From Gammaproteobacteria bacterium (GTDB lineage Bacteria > Pseudomonadota > Gammaproteobacteria > Steroidobacterales > Steroidobacteraceae): a stretch of DNA of 9,208 nucleotides. Below, piece after piece: positions 6,768 through 9,208 of the stretch (the first letter of the stretch is position 1; each line of letters opens with the position of its first letter). The notes beneath the pieces are model-generated. The model saw nothing but the letters and a program-made list of their open reading frames with translations, ran no database searches and had not been told where the DNA came from. The stretch covers positions 1 through 9,208 of the forward strand of contig RGYP01000054.1 of the NCBI GenBank assembly GCA_010031985.1, given 5' to 3'. Made by a program: the position numbers and the translations under genes.

Positions 6768-7846
6768 GCGCGCGCTCCAAAGTCGACGTCAAAGCCCAGA
6801 CGCTCGGCGTGCGCCGCGAGCAACGTCGCGCCGCCGTTACGCTCGTCCATGTCGGAGTCGGCGCCGATCCAGCCACGCTGCTTGAACATGTGCGCGATAC
6901 GCACCATCACGAAAGCCATGCGCCACGCGGCATACACCTCGTAATAGTCGAGATGCGTCGCCCGAAATCCGCTAGCCCGTTCCCAGATCGCGATCGACTC
7001 GGCACGTGAGGGCAGCCCTGCGAGGCGCGGCACCCCGTAGCCCCGCGACAGCGAGTCGTCGAGCATCAGCCACCACGCGAGATCATCCACCGGATTGGCG
7101 AGCGTGGCTTGTTCGAAATCGAGCACTCCGACCAACTCGCCGTTCCTGAAGAGGCAGTTGCCGAGCTTGGCGTCTCCCCACGAAAACACCAGCCGCTCCT
7201 CTTGCGAAGTCTGCGCGAGATCGGGTTGATTGATCCGCAGCCAACGCTCTGCGGCATGCAACAAAGGATAGCTGCGCCCCGCGAGACTCTCTGCCCAAAG
7301 AATCGCGTGATGGTAATAATCGAGCTGGCGTGCGAGCCCTGCTTCCTCGGCGAGAAAGTCCAGACCGAGCGCACGCCAATCGAGTCGCGCCATGCATGCG
7401 ACCGCCTCGAGCCCTGCGACCCAATGACGTCGACGAAGCGCCTCGGGCAACTCGTGAAACCAACCCTCAAGGTGATAGAGCGGATTTTCGTTCGGGACTT
7501 CACCCTCGATCCGCTCCATCAAGTAAAACGGACTGCCGAGCACACTCGCATCGTGCTCGACACCCAGCAGGCGTGGCACCGGCAAGCTCGTCGCCGCCAG
7601 TGCCTGCATCACGCGGCATTGGCGAAGCACGTCGTGGCCCGGATAGATGGCATCGCCCGCGGGCTGCAAACGCAATACGAACTGCTGTTCGCAATCCTCA
7701 CCGCGCTCCCGCCAGCGCAGGTGGCCGAGCATCGTCACGTTGGAATAACCGGCGCCCGGCGCGAAGAGCGCACCGAGTTCGAGCTCTTGGCGTTGGGGAT
7801 GAGCGGCACGCAGCCAAGACAAGAGACGCGGCGCGAGTTCGCTCAT
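6764..7846 (-). CDS. Phosphotransferase-family protein (APH/ECA kinase-like fold)
   Basis: This 360-residue soluble protein belongs to the aminoglycoside-phosphotransferase-like kinase superfamily, which transfers phosphate from ATP to small hydroxylated molecules. In catabolic clusters the substrate is rarely drug-like. Visible motifs are the glycine-rich loop GAGYSN (31-36), the ATP-anchoring strand FVLRL (56-60, Arg in place of the usual Lys), the hinge FYLMERIEGE (107-116), the catalytic loop SWGDAKLGN (222-230, Asp225 and Asn230) and the metal-binding GVLDFE (240-245, Asp243), followed by PVDDLAWW. The usual His of HGD is Trp here. I chose ATG 7846 because an open frame continues upstream but only over the flavin reductase gene; this start leaves a 10-nt gap to that gene. 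The ribosome-binding site is weak. The stop overlaps the next start (ATGA). Sequence is full length and unbroken. Resistance function is unlikely given the neighbours. Confidence 0.85.
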   Translation of the reverse strand: MSELAPRLLSWLRAAHPQRQELELGALFAPGAGYSNVTMLGHLRWRERGEDCEQQFVLRLQPAGDAIYPGHDVLRQCRVMQALAATSLPVPRLLGVEHDASVLGSPFYLMERIEGEVPNENPLYHLEGWFHELPEALRRRHWVAGLEAVACMARLDWRALGLDFLAEEAGLARQLDYYHHAILWAESLAGRSYPLLHAAERWLRINQPDLAQTSQEERLVFSWGDAKLGNCLFRNGELVGVLDFEQATLANPVDDLAWWLMLDDSLSRGYGVPRLAGLPSRAESIAIWERASGFRATHLDYYEVYAAWRMAFVMVRIAHMFKQRGWIGADSDMDERNGGATLLAAHAERLGFDVDFGARA

Positions 7847-7856
7847 GGACCGAACT

Positions 7857-8381
7857 CTAGAGCCAAGTACCGCGCGGATCGGGCCAGGGACTGACTTCGC
7901 TCGCGGACTGATCGTTGCTGAAGCGACCGAAGCGACTCGCATGGAACGCAAGCGGCTGCGCATTACGGGCGCTGACCTTCTCGATGGCTCCGACGATGAT
8001 CGTGTGATCACCGCCCGGATAGAGGTGCGAGACCCGGCACTCGATGCGCGCGAGCGCGCCTTCGATGTCGGGCGGCGTCGGATGGCTACGCCACCAAGCA
8101 TCGACCTCGAACTTCGAGGCTCCGGAGCGCGCGAAGTGCAGCGCAATGTCGGCCTGATGAGCCGCCAGAATGTGGATTGCGAACGGCGAGTCGAGCTCGA
8201 AGGCCTTCAGACTGCTGCTCTTGTTGGCAAGACACCAAAGAATCAGCGGCGGATCTAGCGAGACCGAGGTCACCGAATTGGCGGTCACGCCGACCGGCTC
8301 GGGTCCCGGGTTGATCGCCGTCACCACCGTTACGCCGGTCGTGAAGAGACCGAAGACCTTGCGCAGCTCGCGTGGGTCCAT
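7857..8381 (-). CDS. Flavin reductase-like domain protein
   Basis: This 174-residue protein is a complete member of the flavin reductase-like family (HpaC/RutF type), which uses NAD(P)H to reduce FMN or FAD, usually to supply a two-component monooxygenase. Typical motifs are FTTGVTVVTA (13-22), the flavin-binding stretch GVTANSVTSVSLDPPLILWC (31-50), a Ser-rich turn NKSSS (53-57), FAIHIL (67-72), and GGDHTIIVGAIEKV (123-136), where GDH contacts cofactor. The C-terminus has the PLAFHASRFGRF equivalent of the family's PLxYxxGxY. ATG 8381 is 6 nt from the stop of the upstream SDR gene (8388-8390), and no strong ribosome-binding site is seen, so it is probably co-translated within the operon. No monooxygenase partner lies in this window. 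Confidence 0.88.
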   Translation of the reverse strand: MDPRELRKVFGLFTTGVTVVTAINPGPEPVGVTANSVTSVSLDPPLILWCLANKSSSLKAFELDSPFAIHILAAHQADIALHFARSGASKFEVDAWWRSHPTPPDIEGALARIECRVSHLYPGGDHTIIVGAIEKVSARNAQPLAFHASRFGRFSNDQSASEVSPWPDPRGTWL

Positions 8382-8387
8382 GGGTGA

Positions 8388-9173
8388 TCAGTACACCCGC
8401 GCCGGATGCTGCTTGCGCGGCTCACCGAGCATCTCGCGATAGGTTGGCGGCTGCTTGCCATTGCGATCCTTGAGCCCGTAGTGCTGCGCAATTTCGGCGC
8501 CGACCAGCGTCTGACCGGAGAGCTTCGCGTTGTCGGGATCGGCCGCGATGGCGTAGAGAATGTCGCCCGAAAACTGCGGCGTCTCGACCACTTCGAGGAA
8601 GGGCGCGTATTGATCGGGCCGCTCGCGGAAGGCCTTCTGCGAACGCTCGGTGAGCAGCGGACCCATCCACAAGGACACGCAGCACACGCCGGTGTTTTCG
8701 AAATCGACCGCCATGTCGGCCGCAAACTTGTCGACGCCGACTTTCTGCGCACCGTAGGCCGGACCGTGCATGTAGCAGGCGGAGCCGAAAGAAGATGAGA
8801 AGGAGATCAGACCCTTGCCCTGTCGCACCATGATGGGCGCCGCGTAGTAACAGGCGTAATAAGCGGACTTCAAACCGACGTCGAGAATACGCACGAGATC
8901 GACCGAACGCTTCCAGAACGGCTCGGGCAGGATGAGCTCGTCGTGAATGAAGGTGACGTTGTTGTGCAGGATGTCGATGCGACCCTGCTCGCGCTCGACC
9001 TGCTTGATGAGCGCCTCGATCTGCGCGGGCTGCTCGTGATCGCACACGACGGCGATACCCTTGCCGCCCGCAGCGGTGATCTCGTCTGCCGTACGCAGCA
9101 CGCGCGAAGAAGACCATTTTCTCGGCGGTACCGTGCAGCGTACGGCAGACGAAATCACCGCTGCGGGCGGCAA
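8388..9173 (-). CDS. DHRS1-like short-chain dehydrogenase/reductase, 5' end lost in a fold-back
   Basis: The frame encodes an SDR resembling the DHRS1 group. Motifs are TADEITAAGGKGIAVVCDHE (about 28-47 of the open frame), RIDILHNNV (65-73, NNA-like), GLKSAYYACYYAAP (100-113), SFSSSFGSACYMHGPAYGAQK (124-144, Ser127 or a neighbour, Tyr140 and Lys144 catalytic) and VSLWMGPLLTERS (166-178), the DHRS1-style SLWxG turn. The C-terminus is normal, with the stop at 8388-8390. The first strand and glycine-rich cofactor loop are absent. Authentic coding sequence extends only to about 9102-9105; residues 1-24 of the open frame (to a TTG at 9173) are the reverse complement of the gene's own sequence. The real N-terminus, about 50 residues, is missing here. 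It appears to be the most upstream visible member of the minus-strand cluster, and its promoter is not in the window. Confidence 0.82.
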   Translation of the reverse strand: MPPAAVISSAVRCTVPPRKWSSSRVLRTADEITAAGGKGIAVVCDHEQPAQIEALIKQVEREQGRIDILHNNVTFIHDELILPEPFWKRSVDLVRILDVGLKSAYYACYYAAPIMVRQGKGLISFSSSFGSACYMHGPAYGAQKVGVDKFAADMAVDFENTGVCCVSLWMGPLLTERSQKAFRERPDQYAPFLEVVETPQFSGDILYAIAADPDNAKLSGQTLVGAEIAQHYGLKDRNGKQPPTYREMLGEPRKQHPARVY

Positions 9174-9208
9174 GGGTATCGCCGTCGTGTGCGATCACGA
9201 GCAGCCCG
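9026..9208. repeat. Near-perfect inverted repeat (77-bp arms, 29-nt spacer) at the window end
   Basis: Positions 9026-9102 are the reverse complement of 9132-9208 with two mismatches by eye (9081 C and 9097 A against the other arm). The spacer is 9103-9131. Both arms encode the same SDR segment: the left arm on the minus strand as LRTADEITAAGGKG..., the right arm on the plus strand as QRTADEITAAGGKG.... One mismatch is synonymous (GAG/GAA, Glu) and the other changes Leu to Gln. Because the repeat runs to the last base of the window, the right arm may continue outside. Confidence 0.9.
9121..9208 (+). pseudogene. Inverted partial copy of the DHRS1-like SDR
   Basis: Read on the plus strand from 9121, the codons give LGGTVQRTADEITAAGGKG and on through IAVVCDHEQP to the window edge. 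This is the same SDR as the minus-strand gene, but with a slightly longer native-looking N-terminal piece: LGGTV fits the LPGT-type residues that DHRS1-like proteins have before the second helix. It has no start codon or glycine loop in the window. It is most simply the other half of a fold-back junction, not a second gene. Confidence 0.6.

Noticed and set aside
6764..7846. Aminoglycoside resistance gene.
   Set aside because: The protein shares only the kinase fold motifs; its neighbours are catabolic-type oxidoreductases and a DUF7064-like partner, and the motif variants argue against a resistance enzyme.
7847..8146. N-terminal extension of the phosphotransferase gene by about 100 residues.
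   Set aside because: The extension is Arg/Ser-rich shadow sequence lying over the flavin reductase gene. The kinase fold begins normally at ATG 7846.

Overview
The window looks like chromosomal or metagenome-assembled DNA from a high-GC proteobacterium, most likely gammaproteobacterial. The best evidence is the 3' end of a one-piece tmRNA (ssrA) with an encoded CCA at positions 1-146. Its T-arm and acceptor stem closely resemble the gammaproteobacterial form. The gene content (secreted M30-type protease with choice-of-anchor-D repeats; SDR / flavin reductase / aminoglycoside-phosphotransferase-fold cluster) suits an environmental, catabolically versatile lineage. I cannot name a genus.

Layout. 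(1) 1-182: tmRNA 3' part and a hairpin terminator that has a T-run on both strands. (2) 229-4250, minus strand: a two-gene unit. First comes a 1218-residue secreted protein with a signal peptide, six immunoglobulin-like ASH/choice-of-anchor-D repeats of exactly 107 residues each, and a C-terminal M30-like zinc metallopeptidase (HEMMH). An ATGA overlap couples it to a 122-residue exported, possibly lipid-anchored protein with an OB-fold-like pattern. (3) 4251-4436: divergent intergenic region. (4) 4437-5073, plus strand: a nitroreductase broken by an internal deletion of about 32 nt that removes the FMN-binding APSGGNxQPW-type segment and shifts the frame. (5) 5081-9173, minus strand: a tightly packed cluster transcribed as DHRS1-like SDR, flavin reductase, phosphotransferase-family protein, DUF7064/7065-like protein, classical SDR. 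Gaps are 6 and 10 nt, followed by an ATGA overlap.

How the genes may work together. The minus-strand cluster resembles accessory catabolic clusters for hydrophobic or cyclic substrates: two dehydrogenases, a flavin reductase that could feed reduced flavin to a monooxygenase outside the window, an APH-fold kinase-like protein and its DUF7064-type partner. The substrate is unknown. The protease unit looks like an independent secreted system.

Three lesions occur within 4.6 kb: the nitroreductase deletion, a junction near 5700 that removes both the end of the DUF7064-like gene and the NAD(P)-binding N-terminus of the downstream SDR, and a near-perfect 77-bp inverted repeat (9026-9102 / 9132-9208) at the window edge that folds the DHRS1-like SDR back on itself. 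They could be real decay or, at least for the terminal fold-back, assembly or amplification chimerism. They are the main caution for anyone using this sequence. No CRISPR array, transposase, integrase, tRNA or rRNA was seen.
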